From contig CP046522.1 in NCBI GenBank assembly GCA_009738435.1, forward strand, positions 3,007,249 through 3,071,248: a DNA stretch of 64,000 bases. The letters run 5' to 3'. The notes beneath the pieces are model-generated. The model saw nothing but the letters and a program-made list of their open reading frames with translations. It had not been told where the DNA came from and ran no database searches. Positions 27,590 to 36,748 of this stretch are shown in pieces. Each line of letters opens with the position of its first letter. The stretch's first letter is position 1. This stretch comes from Clostridium bovifaecis. Lineage in GTDB: Bacteria; Bacillota; Clostridia; Clostridiales; Clostridiaceae. The translations under genes were made by a program, and so were the position numbers.

Positions 27590-27622
27590 AGACCTCGAGG
27601 CTTAGCTTAAGCCTCGAGGTCT
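27590..27622. terminator. Bidirectional terminator between gerQ and symporter
   Basis: A 15-bp perfect stem (27590-27604 with 27608-27622, GACCTCGAGGCTTA core) and a 3-base loop lie between converging genes, with T-rich sequence after it on the plus strand. Confidence 0.88.
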
Positions 27623-27628
27623 TCTTAC

Positions 27629-28990
27629 TTATGCACTAATAGGAACATCTTCTGACTCAATATTCAGCTTATTATTCCACAAATACTTTCTTGTTTCTTC
27701 AACAATTACTCCATTTAGAGCTATTAAGGATATAAGGTTTGGTATAGCCATTAATCCATTTGCTAAATCTGATATATCCCATACAAATTGAAGTGAAAAA
27801 ATTGCTCCGAAAAACACCATAACTACCCATATGATTCTGTAAATAATTATTCCTTTTCTACCCATTAAATATTCTACTGCCTTCTCTCCATAGTAAGACC
27901 AACCTAATATTGTAGAGAATACAAATGTAGTAAGAGCTATAGTCAAGAATACCGTCCCAAACTTTGGAATTGTTCCGAAGGCAACCTTTGTAAGTTGTCC
28001 ACCCTCAAGCCCTTTATTCCATACGCCTGTATTAGTTAATACAATTCCTGTCATAGCACACACAATTACTGTATCCCAAAAAGTTCCTGTAGATGCTACA
28101 AGAGCTTGCCTTACTGGATTTCTTGTTTGAGCTGCTGCGGATACTATAGGTGCACTTCCTAGTCCTGATTCATTTGAAAATAATCCTCTTGAAACTCCGA
28201 ATCTCATAGCTACCATCATGGTTGAACCTGCAAAGCCTCCTACTGCCGCTTGCTTTGTAAAAGCAAACTTAAATATCGTAGCAATAGTAGCTGGAATAGT
28301 CCTGTAGTTCATCATAAGTATTATTATGCAACCAACAATATAAAAAAGCGCCATGAACGGAACCAGCACATTTGCAACCCTAGCAATGTTTTTTATGCCA
28401 CCCAAGATTACTCCTGCTGTCAGCAGTGCTAATACAATCCCTGTAACCCAAGTTGGGACTTGCAAAACTTCCTTTGCCATACCTGCAATAGAATTTGACT
28501 GAACCATATTACCTGTACCTATAGCAGCAACTGCTGTAAATATAGCAAATAAAATTCCAAGCCATTTCTTTTTTAGACCATATTCTAAAACATACATAGG
28601 CCCTCCAGCCATAGTACCATCTTTTGTTCTTACTCTATATTTTACAGATAGAAGAGCTTCTGAATATTTTGTTGCAATCCCAAATATACCAGTAACCCAT
28701 GTCCAAAATACAGCCCCTGGTCCCCCTAAGGATATTGCTGTAGCAACCCCAACTATATTTCCTGTCCCTATAGTCGAAGCTAATGCCGTTGCCAAAGCAC
28801 TAAATTGGCTTACATCCCCATGAGAGTTATCATCTTTCGTAACCGAAAGTTTTATGGCTTTCCCTATGTATCTTTGAATAAATCTTAGTTTGATAGTTAG
28901 AAACAGATGAGTTCCTAATAACAAAATAAGAAGTGGCCAACCCCATAATAATGTATCAATTTTAGATATTATCTCCCTAATAAATTGCAA
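27629..28990 (-). CDS. Sodium:alanine symporter, AGCS family
   Basis: Secondary transporter of 453 residues that imports alanine or glycine with sodium (AlsT/DagA type). About ten membrane helices are visible; family motifs are GDVSQFSALATALASTIGTGNIVG (about residues 57-80), GPGAVFWTWVTGIFG, GGPMYVLEYGLKKKWL and GLFSNESGLGSAPI (about 258-271). Start is TTG at 28990 with AAGGGGG about 8 bases upstream. It is monocistronic. As alanine is a common germinant, its closeness to cwlJ-gerQ is noted, but it is probably incidental. Confidence 0.93.
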   Translation of the reverse strand: MQFIREIISKIDTLLWGWPLLILLLGTHLFLTIKLRFIQRYIGKAIKLSVTKDDNSHGDVSQFSALATALASTIGTGNIVGVATAISLGGPGAVFWTWVTGIFGIATKYSEALLSVKYRVRTKDGTMAGGPMYVLEYGLKKKWLGILFAIFTAVAAIGTGNMVQSNSIAGMAKEVLQVPTWVTGIVLALLTAGVILGGIKNIARVANVLVPFMALFYIVGCIIILMMNYRTIPATIATIFKFAFTKQAAVGGFAGSTMMVAMRFGVSRGLFSNESGLGSAPIVSAAAQTRNPVRQALVASTGTFWDTVIVCAMTGIVLTNTGVWNKGLEGGQLTKVAFGTIPKFGTVFLTIALTTFVFSTILGWSYYGEKAVEYLMGRKGIIIYRIIWVVMVFFGAIFSLQFVWDISDLANGLMAIPNLISLIALNGVIVEETRKYLWNNKLNIESEDVPISA

Positions 28991-29140
28991 CCTCTCTTCC
29001 CCCTTTTCATCAGTATATGATGCTCTATTAGTTTTACAAATTTGGCATGTGAATTTTAACGTAATTGCATTTATTTTATCATATCTTTGACAATTAGTGA
29101 ATATTAATAAGGTTTATGTGATTAATTACCAACACCAAAA

Positions 29141-29168
29141 GCCCTAGGATTTCACTCCTAAGGTCTTT
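29141..29168. terminator. Terminator after the second chemoreceptor
   Basis: An 8-pair stem (CCCTAGGA 29142-29149, TCCTAAGG 29156-29163, one G-U) has T-runs on both sides (TCTTTTTT on plus, CTTTTGG on minus). It lies just beyond the stop of the minus-strand chemoreceptor gene. Confidence 0.65.
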
Positions 29169-29176
29169 TTTATATT

Positions 29177-31177
29177 TTATAGCTTAAATCTGCTGATTTC
29201 CTCTTCTAGTTTTTCTGATAACTTCTGTAGTTTTTCTGCATAACTTGTGAATTCATCCATCGTAGCACTGATTTCCTCTGTTGAGGCAGATACTTCCTCT
29301 GTTGAAGATGCGGTTTCCTCAGAAATAGATGAAATGCTCTCTATCTGTCCTAACACATTGTCTTTTTTATTTTTTATTTCTAGTACAAATTTCTTGATTT
29401 CTTCTACTCTATCATTTAATACAAAAATTGAATTTATAATCTTATTAAAAATTTCTTGAGTTTGAATTACAGCTTCATCTTGTTCCTTAACTGTATTTTC
29501 CACTTTGTTCATAGCTTGCACAGAGGCTAAGGATTTACCTTTAATTGTTTCTATTATCTTTTTTATTTCCTCTGTTGAACTTCTTGATTGTTCGGCTAGT
29601 TTCCTAATTTCATCAGCTACTACAGCGAAACCTCTTCCGCTCTCTCCTGCTCTTACAGCCTCAATGGAAGCATTTAAAGATAATAGATTAGTCTGTTCAG
29701 TAATTTGAGAAATAGTATCAGAAATTGCATTTATTTCATTCATGCTGCTATTTACATCTTGAACAGTTTTACTTACCTCACCAGCTGAAGCTTTTGTTAT
29801 ATGCGATTTTTCCGTCAGTTCCTTAAGTCTATTTAATCCTCTTGAACTTAAGGACTGTGTATCAGAAGATACTTCTCCCATCTTTTCTGTTGATTCTGCT
29901 ATATTATCAAGCTTATTAGATAGGTCTGCCATATCTTCAGCGCTTTGCTGTGAATTCTGAGCCTGATATACTGCTCCTGAAGCTACCTCTTCTACGGCCT
30001 TAGATACTTGTACAACAGAAGCCGTCGTTTCTTCTGCCATGCTAGCAAGATTAGAGGAAGTCTCCAGTATGGTTTCTGAGGATACTTCTATATTCTTTAT
30101 CAAATTAGATATATTATCCATCATGGAATTAAAAGCTCTTCCTAATTCTCCAAACTCATCTTTTGACTTTATGCTCACCTTAGTTGTTAAATCTCCCTCA
30201 GCCGCTTTATTAAAAATTTCTTTTAACTTGTTTATATTTACAGATATTCCTCTACTCAATATAAATGATACAATAATTGAAACTGCTCCCATAATTAAAG
30301 CTGCCATCATAATTAAATATTTTATAGAGTTTGTATCATTTACTAATTCACTTTCATTCATCGATGCAATTAGCTTCCAATTGGTTTTCTCATTAGTATA
30401 GTATGAAGAAAATTTGCTCTTTCCTTGAAAATCATATCTAGCAAATCCATTAGTATTTTTCTCTATTTCATTCCAAACACTTAGCTTAGCGGCTTCGTCC
30501 TTTCCTATAATCTCCTTTTGAGGATGCGCAATTATTACACCCTTATTATCAGATATGAATACATACCCCGATTCCCCTACTTTAATCTGGGATAATTGAT
30601 TTGAAAGGGTTTCTAAGGATATATCCATTGCTACAACACCTACAACTTTTCCATCTTTCTCAACAGCCTTAACTATAGATACTACTGCTTTACCTGTTTG
30701 AGAGTCTTTATAAGGTTCAGTTATAACTACTTGTCCTCTTTTGTCTAGTGCTACCTTGTACCAAGGTCTTGTTTTATGATTGTACCCCACTCCTGCAGCA
30801 TTTTCAGGGTATATTATAAATCGTCCAGATTCTGTACCAAAATAAACGTTTAATATATCATTATCACTCTTTTGTATATCTTTTATTAATGATTTAGCAA
30901 AATTAATGTAGGTTGGCTGTAACTCTACATTTATAAAATCCGCATTACTTGAAAGCATCTTTACTTGATTAGACATAGCATCAAAATAATTATCTAAGCC
31001 TCTGTTTATTTCTAGTAAAGTTTGATTGCTTGTTATCTCTAATTTTTTACTCAGTACAGATTTTGCTTGTAAATATGTTGCTAATCCCGAAATCACTAAT
31101 GGAATTAAGCACATTAATATAAAGCTTGCAATTAGTTTAGCACCTATAGTTTTAAAATTCAGCTTCTTTAGTTTCAC
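29177..31177 (-). CDS. Methyl-accepting chemotaxis protein with dCache sensor
   Basis: Chemoreceptor of 666 residues. TM1 is about 12-34, the dCache domain about 36-280 (HKTRPWYKVALDKRGQ near 130, VVAMDISLETLS near 180, GYVFISDNKGVIIAHP near 200), TM2 about 285-305, then HAMP (with KSKDEFGELGRAFNSM) and the signalling coiled coil. The tip reads [20 protein letters not shown], then [19 protein letters not shown]. Start is GTG at 31177 with AAAGGAGG 8 bases upstream. It differs in sequence from the receptor at 8.3 kb, so it probably senses another ligand. Monocistronic. Confidence 0.93.
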   Translation of the reverse strand: MKLKKLNFKTIGAKLIASFILMCLIPLVISGLATYLQAKSVLSKKLEITSNQTLLEINRGLDNYFDAMSNQVKMLSSNADFINVELQPTYINFAKSLIKDIQKSDNDILNVYFGTESGRFIIYPENAAGVGYNHKTRPWYKVALDKRGQVVITEPYKDSQTGKAVVSIVKAVEKDGKVVGVVAMDISLETLSNQLSQIKVGESGYVFISDNKGVIIAHPQKEIIGKDEAAKLSVWNEIEKNTNGFARYDFQGKSKFSSYYTNEKTNWKLIASMNESELVNDTNSIKYLIMMAALIMGAVSIIVSFILSRGISVNINKLKEIFNKAAEGDLTTKVSIKSKDEFGELGRAFNSMMDNISNLIKNIEVSSETILETSSNLASMAEETTASVVQVSKAVEEVASGAVYQAQNSQQSAEDMADLSNKLDNIAESTEKMGEVSSDTQSLSSRGLNRLKELTEKSHITKASAGEVSKTVQDVNSSMNEINAISDTISQITEQTNLLSLNASIEAVRAGESGRGFAVVADEIRKLAEQSRSSTEEIKKIIETIKGKSLASVQAMNKVENTVKEQDEAVIQTQEIFNKIINSIFVLNDRVEEIKKFVLEIKNKKDNVLGQIESISSISEETASSTEEVSASTEEISATMDEFTSYAEKLQKLSEKLEEEISRFKL

Positions 31178-31491
31178 ATTTGTTCCTCCTTTTATAATGT
31201 AAATAAAATTATGTGATAATATATTTAATTTAAGACAATTTATGTAATAATTATCGGATTATTTGTAAAATGCTGTAGAGATAAATTTGACCGTATGCCA
31301 AATTACTACACTAGTAAATTACTTCTACTATTTGAATTGAAAATTAATACTCTGCATTTAAAGGAATTTAGGTTAAAATGGAACAAAAAAGTTACTACTA
31401 TTATTATTTGAACTAAAGGTATATAATAGTTATGATAATAATTACTATTTAACTAACATTATTTAAATTATTTACAAAAGGAGAGTTAAAG
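31178..31491. other. AT-rich gap with no gene seen
   Basis: This 314-base region separates the divergent chemoreceptor and glyoxalase genes. I see no reading frame, no strong stem and no near-consensus promoter. An AAAAGGAG ribosome site belongs to the glyoxalase gene. Confidence 0.5.
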
Positions 31492-31864
31492 ATGAAGTTT
31501 ACTTTTGATCACAATAACATTAATGTTTTAGATCTTGAAAAAAGCCTAAAGTTTTATAAAGAAGCTTTAAACTTTCAAGAGACCAAAAGGTACAACCACC
31601 CCAACGGAGATTTTATTCTAGTATACTTGAAAGACGGTATTACTAATCAAAGTCTTGAACTCACATGGTTAAGAGACAGAAAAGAACCTTATAATTTGGG
31701 AGATAATGAAATTCATTTAGCCGTAATTACTGATGATTTCAATGCAGCTTATGAACACCAAAAAAAACATGGGATGCATATGTTATGAAAATAAAGAAAT
31801 GGGCATTTATTTTATAGAGGATCCAGATGGATATTGGATTGAAATTCTTCCAAATCATATATAA
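31492..31864 (+). pseudogene. Glyoxalase I-like VOC protein, frameshifted at an A8 run
   Basis: A vicinal-oxygen-chelate protein of the lactoylglutathione-lyase type. The N-terminal frame reads MNVLDLEKSLKFYKEALNF-like sequence through HLAVITDDFNAAYEHQKKHG, then stops at 31788. The missing end, CYENKEMGIYFIEDPDGYWIEILP, lies in the next frame and ends at 31864. Removing one A from the A8 run at 31760-31767 joins them (HQKNMGCICYENK), restoring a protein of about 124 residues with metal ligands His8 region, Glu of LELTW and Glu of WIEI. So the gene is either freshly broken, subject to slippage, or miscalled in the homopolymer. Confidence 0.85.
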
Positions 31865-31890
31865 TATTATTTACAAGGGATGAGAATGCT

Positions 31891-32619
31891 ATGAATAAAG
31901 CTAAAATCTATTATTTATTTCATGACGGATTTTTAATTGAAACAAATTCTCAAATCTTCATATTTGACTATTATAATGACAATAGTAGTAGTCATAGCAG
32001 AAGTCTTGAAGATGGCGTTATTCCAGATGAATTTTTTAAAACCTCTAAAGACATATATGTCTTTGTTTCTCATGGCCATGAGGATCATTTTAATCCATCC
32101 ATATTTAGTTGGAAGGATATTAATTCTAAAATAGAATACATTTTAAGCAGTGATATAGAAATTAAAAATGCTTATCCTAAGCATAGGATTATTTCAGAAG
32201 GCGAAAGTCTCCAAATCAAAGACATATTCATAAAAGCATATGGTTCTACTGATCTTGGTGTATCCTTTCTCATAAAGACAGATGATATGAGTGTGTTCCA
32301 TGCTGGTGACTTGAATTGGTGGCATTGGTATGATGAAAGTGATGAATTTAATCTTGAAATGTCTAAAGCTTTTAAGTTTCAAATAGATAGGCTTAAAGCT
32401 GAAAAAATAGATGTGGCTTTCTTTCCAGTAGACTATAGACTTAAAGAACATTATTATTTAGGTGGAGAGTATTTTATTAAAAGTTTATCTCCTAAGCTAT
32501 TTATACCAATGCATTTTTGGAATCATACTAAAATTACAGAAGATTTCTCCGAAAAGTTAAAAAATCACAACACAAAAATAGTTGTTATTAATGAAAGAGG
32601 GCAAGAAATATTATTTTAA
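31891..32619 (+). CDS. MBL-fold metallo-hydrolase
   Basis: Metallo-beta-lactamase superfamily hydrolase of 242 residues, cytoplasmic. The metal motif is FVSHGHEDHFNP (HxHxDH, about residues 57-68), with VFHAGDLNWWHW (about 133-144) giving the bridging aspartate, and IPMHFWNHTK near 210 giving the last histidine. The layout resembles the UlaG/YtnP-like hydrolases that act on small phosphoesters or lactones, but the substrate cannot be read. It starts 27 bases after the glyoxalase remnant and probably shares its transcript. Confidence 0.85.
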   Translation: MNKAKIYYLFHDGFLIETNSQIFIFDYYNDNSSSHSRSLEDGVIPDEFFKTSKDIYVFVSHGHEDHFNPSIFSWKDINSKIEYILSSDIEIKNAYPKHRIISEGESLQIKDIFIKAYGSTDLGVSFLIKTDDMSVFHAGDLNWWHWYDESDEFNLEMSKAFKFQIDRLKAEKIDVAFFPVDYRLKEHYYLGGEYFIKSLSPKLFIPMHFWNHTKITEDFSEKLKNHNTKIVVINERGQEILF

Positions 32620-32822
32620 TAATTCTTGTTGAAATAAAAATGCCTCATTTGTAATTTTTTCAGTAAAATATCTTTATGAGACATACTCTTCACTCCTGTT
32701 TATAAATCTACTAGTAGAATCTATCTTATATCAGACAAGGTGAAGTTTGTCTCTATTTTTTGTGTAACTTACATCAGTTGAAATGAATCTTGTTTAACAG
32801 TTCGCTAAGGAGTGATAACATT

Positions 32823-33374
32823 ATGTTGATAAACAATCTGCTTGTGGGTAAAAACATAAAGTTAACTTCTTTTAAAGAAGAATACTTACCTACATTTGAA
32901 ACTTGGTATAATAATACAGGATTTCTTAGACTTTATGATGTTGTATCCGCATTTCCTAAGTCTGAAACTGAGCTGCGCGAAATGATTTTAGATACAAGAA
33001 AATCAAGCGATAAATATATATTTGCTATAAAAACTATACAAACTGATAAAATCGTTGGAGTTACAGGATTCGAAAATATATTATGGAATAACGGTACAGC
33101 GACTGTATATATAGGAATTGGAGATAATAACTTTAGAGGTCAAGGCGTGGGTAAAGAAGCTTTAGCTCTTACCCTGGAATTCGGATTTCAAGAACTAAAT
33201 TTTCATAGAATCCAACTTACTGTATTATCCTATAATAAGCCTGCCATAGCACTTTATGAAAAATTAGGTTTTAAAAAAGAGGGAGTATACAGAGAGTTTA
33301 TTCATAGAGATGGTAAAAGACATGACATGTACCTCTATGGTATTCTACGTAATGAATGGAATAATATTATATAA
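32823..33374 (+). CDS. GNAT acetyltransferase, RimJ/RimL type
   Basis: Acetyl-CoA-dependent N-acetyltransferase of 183 residues. It has the usual RimJ/L features: LVGKNIKLTSFKEEYLP at the start, VGVTGFENILWNNGTATVYIGIG (about 78-100), the acetyl-CoA loop RGQGVGKEALALTLEFGF and the tail motif NKPAIALYEKLGFKKEGV. Members acetylate ribosomal proteins, other proteins or small amines; the target is unknown. ATG at 32823 is 11 bases after AAGGAG and is preferred to the in-frame ATG at 32790. Confidence 0.88.
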   Translation: MLINNLLVGKNIKLTSFKEEYLPTFETWYNNTGFLRLYDVVSAFPKSETELREMILDTRKSSDKYIFAIKTIQTDKIVGVTGFENILWNNGTATVYIGIGDNNFRGQGVGKEALALTLEFGFQELNFHRIQLTVLSYNKPAIALYEKLGFKKEGVYREFIHRDGKRHDMYLYGILRNEWNNII

Positions 33375-33435
33375 AATGATTTTAAACATTTATGTAACAA
33401 AATTATGATAAATTTATTTTACAAGGAGAGTGTTT

Positions 33436-34329
33436 ATGCTGACATTTAATCCATTAACTATTAAAGATAAACATATCCTAGATAAGTACTTGCAAGACTA
33501 TAAATTTACTACTAGTGAATATTCTTTTACTAATTTACTTATCTGGAGAAAGGCTTGTGATGTTCAATATGCAATATACAAAGATATCCTTATAATAAAA
33601 AAGAAGGACTTTAAAGAGAATTATCACTTTATGCAACCAATTGGATACAATAAAGAAAATTTAAAAGAATTAGTTGAAAAATTAAAAGAATATAAAAAAG
33701 AAAATAACATGAAGTATCTATTCAAAGATGTTGAGAATTCGTTTTTAGAAGACCTTAAGGATATATTTGGTGATGAGGCTCACATCAAAGAGGATGTAGA
33801 TAACTTTGATTATATATATTTAAAAGATAAGCTGATAAGCCTGTCCGGTAAAAAGCTCCACGGCAAAAAAAACCATTATAATTACTTTATAAAAAACTAT
33901 AATTACAGTATAAAGGATCTTTCAGAACCTGGAGTAAAGGAAGATTGTATTCAATTAGCTCAAAAATGGCATATTGAAAACTATACTGACGATATGTATC
34001 TAACTTATGAATTAGACGGCATTATAGAAGTTCTAAATTATGCTAATATATTAAACTTAAAAGGTATGGCTGTTTATGTTGATGATATCATAGCCTCCTT
34101 TACTATTGGAGAGCTTGTAAATGATGATATGGCTATAGTCCATTTTGAAAAGGGCTTAAAAGACATTAATGGAATCTATGCCTTCACTAATAAGACCTTT
34201 GTTGAAAGATACCTAAACAAGGTAGAATATATTAATAGAGAACAAGATTTAGGCATTGAAGGCTTGAGAAAAGCAAAAAAATCTTATCATCCAATAAAAC
34301 TTGAAGAAAAATATTGTGTAAACCTGTAA
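33436..34329 (+). CDS. DUF2156 family protein
   Basis: Cytoplasmic protein of 297 residues of the DUF2156 family, whose fold is a pair of GNAT-like domains also found at the C-terminus of lysyl-phosphatidylglycerol synthases (MprF). Recognisable parts are SEYSFTNLLIWRKACDVQYA near residue 28, SGKKLHGKKNHYNYFIKNY near 136, and IASFTIGELVNDDMAIVHFEKGLKDINGIY near 213. No membrane segment is present, so it is the soluble type of unproven function. ATG at 33436 is 7 bases after AAGGAG. It follows the GNAT gene by about 60 bases, and a composite hairpin repeat starts at its stop codon. Confidence 0.82.
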   Translation: MLTFNPLTIKDKHILDKYLQDYKFTTSEYSFTNLLIWRKACDVQYAIYKDILIIKKKDFKENYHFMQPIGYNKENLKELVEKLKEYKKENNMKYLFKDVENSFLEDLKDIFGDEAHIKEDVDNFDYIYLKDKLISLSGKKLHGKKNHYNYFIKNYNYSIKDLSEPGVKEDCIQLAQKWHIENYTDDMYLTYELDGIIEVLNYANILNLKGMAVYVDDIIASFTIGELVNDDMAIVHFEKGLKDINGIYAFTNKTFVERYLNKVEYINREQDLGIEGLRKAKKSYHPIKLEEKYCVNL

Positions 34330-34470
34330 GAAAAATATGCAGTATTTTTCTTAGTGGAGAAGTGGAGATAGTGGAGAACTTTAAGTCCATAATATATCTC
34401 TACTTCTCCACTTTGTGCTTTAGCGCATCAACTCCTCTACTAGAAACACTTTGCTTCGCAAAATATTTCT
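34328..34470 (+). repeat. Three-part hairpin repeat after DUF2156 stop
   Basis: It begins in the stop codon. Part 1: AAGAAAAATA-TGCAG-TATTTTTCTT (34328-34352). Part 2: arms of 18 bases with one G-U pair, AGTGGAGAAGTGGAGATA (34353-34370) and 34395-34412. Part 3: TTTGC-TTC-GCAAA core with longer imperfect arms (34442-34470). Parts 1 and 2 repeat the order seen at 10304 and 18143. Part 1 or 2 probably ends the upstream transcript. Confidence 0.75.
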
Positions 34471-34583
34471 AAAGTTTATACTTTGTTTATAATTAATTTA
34501 TAGAAAGTAGAGACATAGGCTTTACAATAGAATTATGAAGGACCTTCATAAAAAGATAAATTTATAAAAAGGAGTTTTATAAA

Positions 34584-35825
34584 ATGATATTGAAGAAAAA
34601 AACTGCCATGATTTTAAGCTTTACTTTGGGTACAGTAATGTTTGCCACCACTGCTATAGCTGAAATAGCATCTAAGAGTGGATATGATGTTTTAAAGGAT
34701 TCTCTAAAGTATACAGCAGAAAGTGCCACTACTAAACTTTCAAGCTATACTATGGATATGTCCTTTGTGTTAAAGGCTGACGGCAATGTTATCGCCTCTG
34801 AAAAATCCCTTAATAAATTTGATGTTTCAAAACAAGCTGCAGAAAATACGATACAACGTATTGATGGGAAAAATACGATAGGCTCTTACTATTATTCAGA
34901 TAAAAACGGCCGCATAAATAAAAGTAATGAAAGCTCTATTTATTACGTAACTGAATTTACAAGTCCTCAGGAAGTTCATTCTTTTACAAACCCTTTTAAG
35001 GAAAAAGGTGCTGAAGATGTTGAAAGAATAGCTGATATTCTTGTAGGTAATTTAAAAGAAGCTGTTATAATTACTGAAAAACCTGATGGAAGTAAAGAGT
35101 TATCTGGTTCTCTAAGCGAATCACAAATACCAGCACTAATAAATGCAGTAGTATCTTTTCAAACTAAAAATGAATTTGGATATAGACAAAATAACGAAAA
35201 CCTTATGCCTAAAATTACAAAAGATGTATTTGTAAAAGAAGTTACTGGGAAAATGCTTGTGAATAAGGATGGACTAATTGAAAACATACTTGGTACTGGA
35301 GTACTTTCCGGCAAAGATGACAGTGGAAAAGAGCACACTATTACCTTTGAATTATCTGGAAAACTATATGATATTAATTCAACTAAGGTTAATAAACCTG
35401 ATCTTTCTGGCAAGAAAGTAGAAAAAAATATAGAAAGAGATTATAGTAAATTAACTAACCCTGCAAAATATATAGGAAAATACACAACTGATATTCTAAT
35501 AGAAAAAGAAGGTAAGTTCCAAAAGATAGGAGAAAAATTTATAGATATTACTCAAGTAGACGAAAAGAATATTAGCGGAAGATATCATGAAGAATTTGCT
35601 CAAGGTTATGAAGATTATGCCACAAATAAAAAAGACTTTAACTTTACCGCACAGTTCCAAAAGGACAATTTAGATGCAGCCTTTACTTCTACTACTTCTT
35701 CTGGTAATACTATTAAAGGCAATATATACTTAGATCAATGGTCTGGAAAAATAAACCTTAATATAGATGGACCTAGAGAAGGAAATATGTTATTTGATAG
35801 CCAATTTAGTAGAGTATTTGAGTAA
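34584..35825 (+). CDS. Secreted protein of unknown function next to an ABC/two-component cluster
   Basis: I do not recognise the family. The 413-residue product starts with a Sec signal peptide (KKKT, hydrophobic core, cut near AIAE at about 26-27) and has no other membrane segment or lipobox. The mature region is polar and beta-prone, with repeated moieties such as SGSLSESQIPALINAV, GLIENILGTGVLSG and TSSGNTIKGNIYLDQWSGKINL. This suggests a beta-sandwich or barrel-like wall protein. GGAG is placed before the ATG. It precedes, on the same strand, an ABC-2 exporter and a two-component system but is separated from them by a long hairpin, so a common function is only possible. Confidence 0.65.
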   Translation: MILKKKTAMILSFTLGTVMFATTAIAEIASKSGYDVLKDSLKYTAESATTKLSSYTMDMSFVLKADGNVIASEKSLNKFDVSKQAAENTIQRIDGKNTIGSYYYSDKNGRINKSNESSIYYVTEFTSPQEVHSFTNPFKEKGAEDVERIADILVGNLKEAVIITEKPDGSKELSGSLSESQIPALINAVVSFQTKNEFGYRQNNENLMPKITKDVFVKEVTGKMLVNKDGLIENILGTGVLSGKDDSGKEHTITFELSGKLYDINSTKVNKPDLSGKKVEKNIERDYSKLTNPAKYIGKYTTDILIEKEGKFQKIGEKFIDITQVDEKNISGRYHEEFAQGYEDYATNKKDFNFTAQFQKDNLDAAFTSTTSSGNTIKGNIYLDQWSGKINLNIDGPREGNMLFDSQFSRVFE

Positions 35826-35953
35826 GAAAAATGCCAAGCTCTTTTCTTAAGTCTAGAATTTAAATTGGAAAGTTTAAAGTGTAGGATAAAATTATATCTT
35901 TGCATTCGCAAAACATCCTTCACTTTCTGCTTTCCGTTTTCTACTTTAGACTA
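35826..35953 (+). repeat. Long imperfect hairpin with TTTGC apex after secreted-protein stop
   Basis: It starts directly after the TAA with an AAGAAAA/TTTTCTT stem. Then nested arms follow: AGTCTA (35850-35855) with 35947-35952, and 20-base arms with 4 mismatches (35867-35886 and 35916-35935). The apex is TTTGC-ATTC-GCAAA (35899-35912). It shares the core and the position after a stop codon with the other hairpin repeats. Confidence 0.65.
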
Positions 35954-36022
35954 ACAAGAACATTGTACATTTTTCTTTATGTTACTCAGCAAAGGTTCAT
36001 AATAATTTTTGGAGGTACTAAA

Positions 36023-36748
36023 ATGGAAAAAGTTATTGAAATTAAAAATCTTTCCAAAGTATATAAAAACGGAAGGGGTATAACAGACATAAATTTAGAT
36101 ATACGTAGAGGTGAAATCTTTGGATTTTTGGGCCCTAATGGAGCTGGGAAAACTACTGCTATGAAGATAATGACTGGACTTGTAACTCCTGACAGCGGTG
36201 ATGTTAGGATTCTAGGGCACAGCATACTCGAAAATTTTGAAAAGGCCATGGAAAAGGTTGGTTGCATTATAGAGACTGCTGAATCCTACCCATACCTAAC
36301 GGCTTTTGAAAATTTAAAGCATTTCTCAAGATACTATGATAATATTGATACTAAAAGAATAGAGGAAGTCTTAGAGCTTACGGGTCTTATAAAATATAAA
36401 AATGAAAAACCAAGAAAGTTCTCCCTTGGAATGAAGCAAAGATTAGGAATTGCCGCTGCAATACTATCAAAACCTGAAGTAGTTATTTTGGACGAGCCTC
36501 TAAATGGTCTTGATGTTGAAGGAATGATTCATATGAGAAACATTATAAAGAACCTTGCAGAAGAAGAAAAGACTACCTTTTTTATATCAAGTCATCTCAT
36601 TCATGATGTAGAGCTTACATGTACTAGTGTAGGTTTACTATATAACGGCAGAATGCTTGGTATTGATACGACTAAAAATATACTAAACAACTATGTTTCC
36701 CTTGAAAATTATTTTATTAGTGAGGTGGAGAGAAATGGTAGGATTTAA
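36023..36748 (+). CDS. ABC-2 transporter ATPase, BcrA-like
   Basis: ATP-binding subunit of 241 residues. Walker A GPNGAGKTTAMKIMTG (about 36-51), signature FSLGMKQRLGIAAAIL (about 135-150), Walker B VVILDEPLNGLD (about 155-166) and the switch histidine in SSHLIHDVE. Sequence style and neighbours (one ABC-2 permease, kinase, regulator) match bacitracin or lantibiotic self-protection exporters (BcrA family). ATG at 36023 is 7 bases after GGAGG; the longer in-frame extension lacks a ribosome site. The end overlaps the permease start by 14 bases. Confidence 0.92.
   Translation: MEKVIEIKNLSKVYKNGRGITDINLDIRRGEIFGFLGPNGAGKTTAMKIMTGLVTPDSGDVRILGHSILENFEKAMEKVGCIIETAESYPYLTAFENLKHFSRYYDNIDTKRIEEVLELTGLIKYKNEKPRKFSLGMKQRLGIAAAILSKPEVVILDEPLNGLDVEGMIHMRNIIKNLAEEEKTTFFISSHLIHDVELTCTSVGLLYNGRMLGIDTTKNILNNYVSLENYFISEVERNGRI

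Noticed and set aside
29141..31491. Plus-strand frames inside the chemoreceptor gene
   Set aside because: They are antisense shadows of the Ser/Glu-rich coiled-coil coding sequence.
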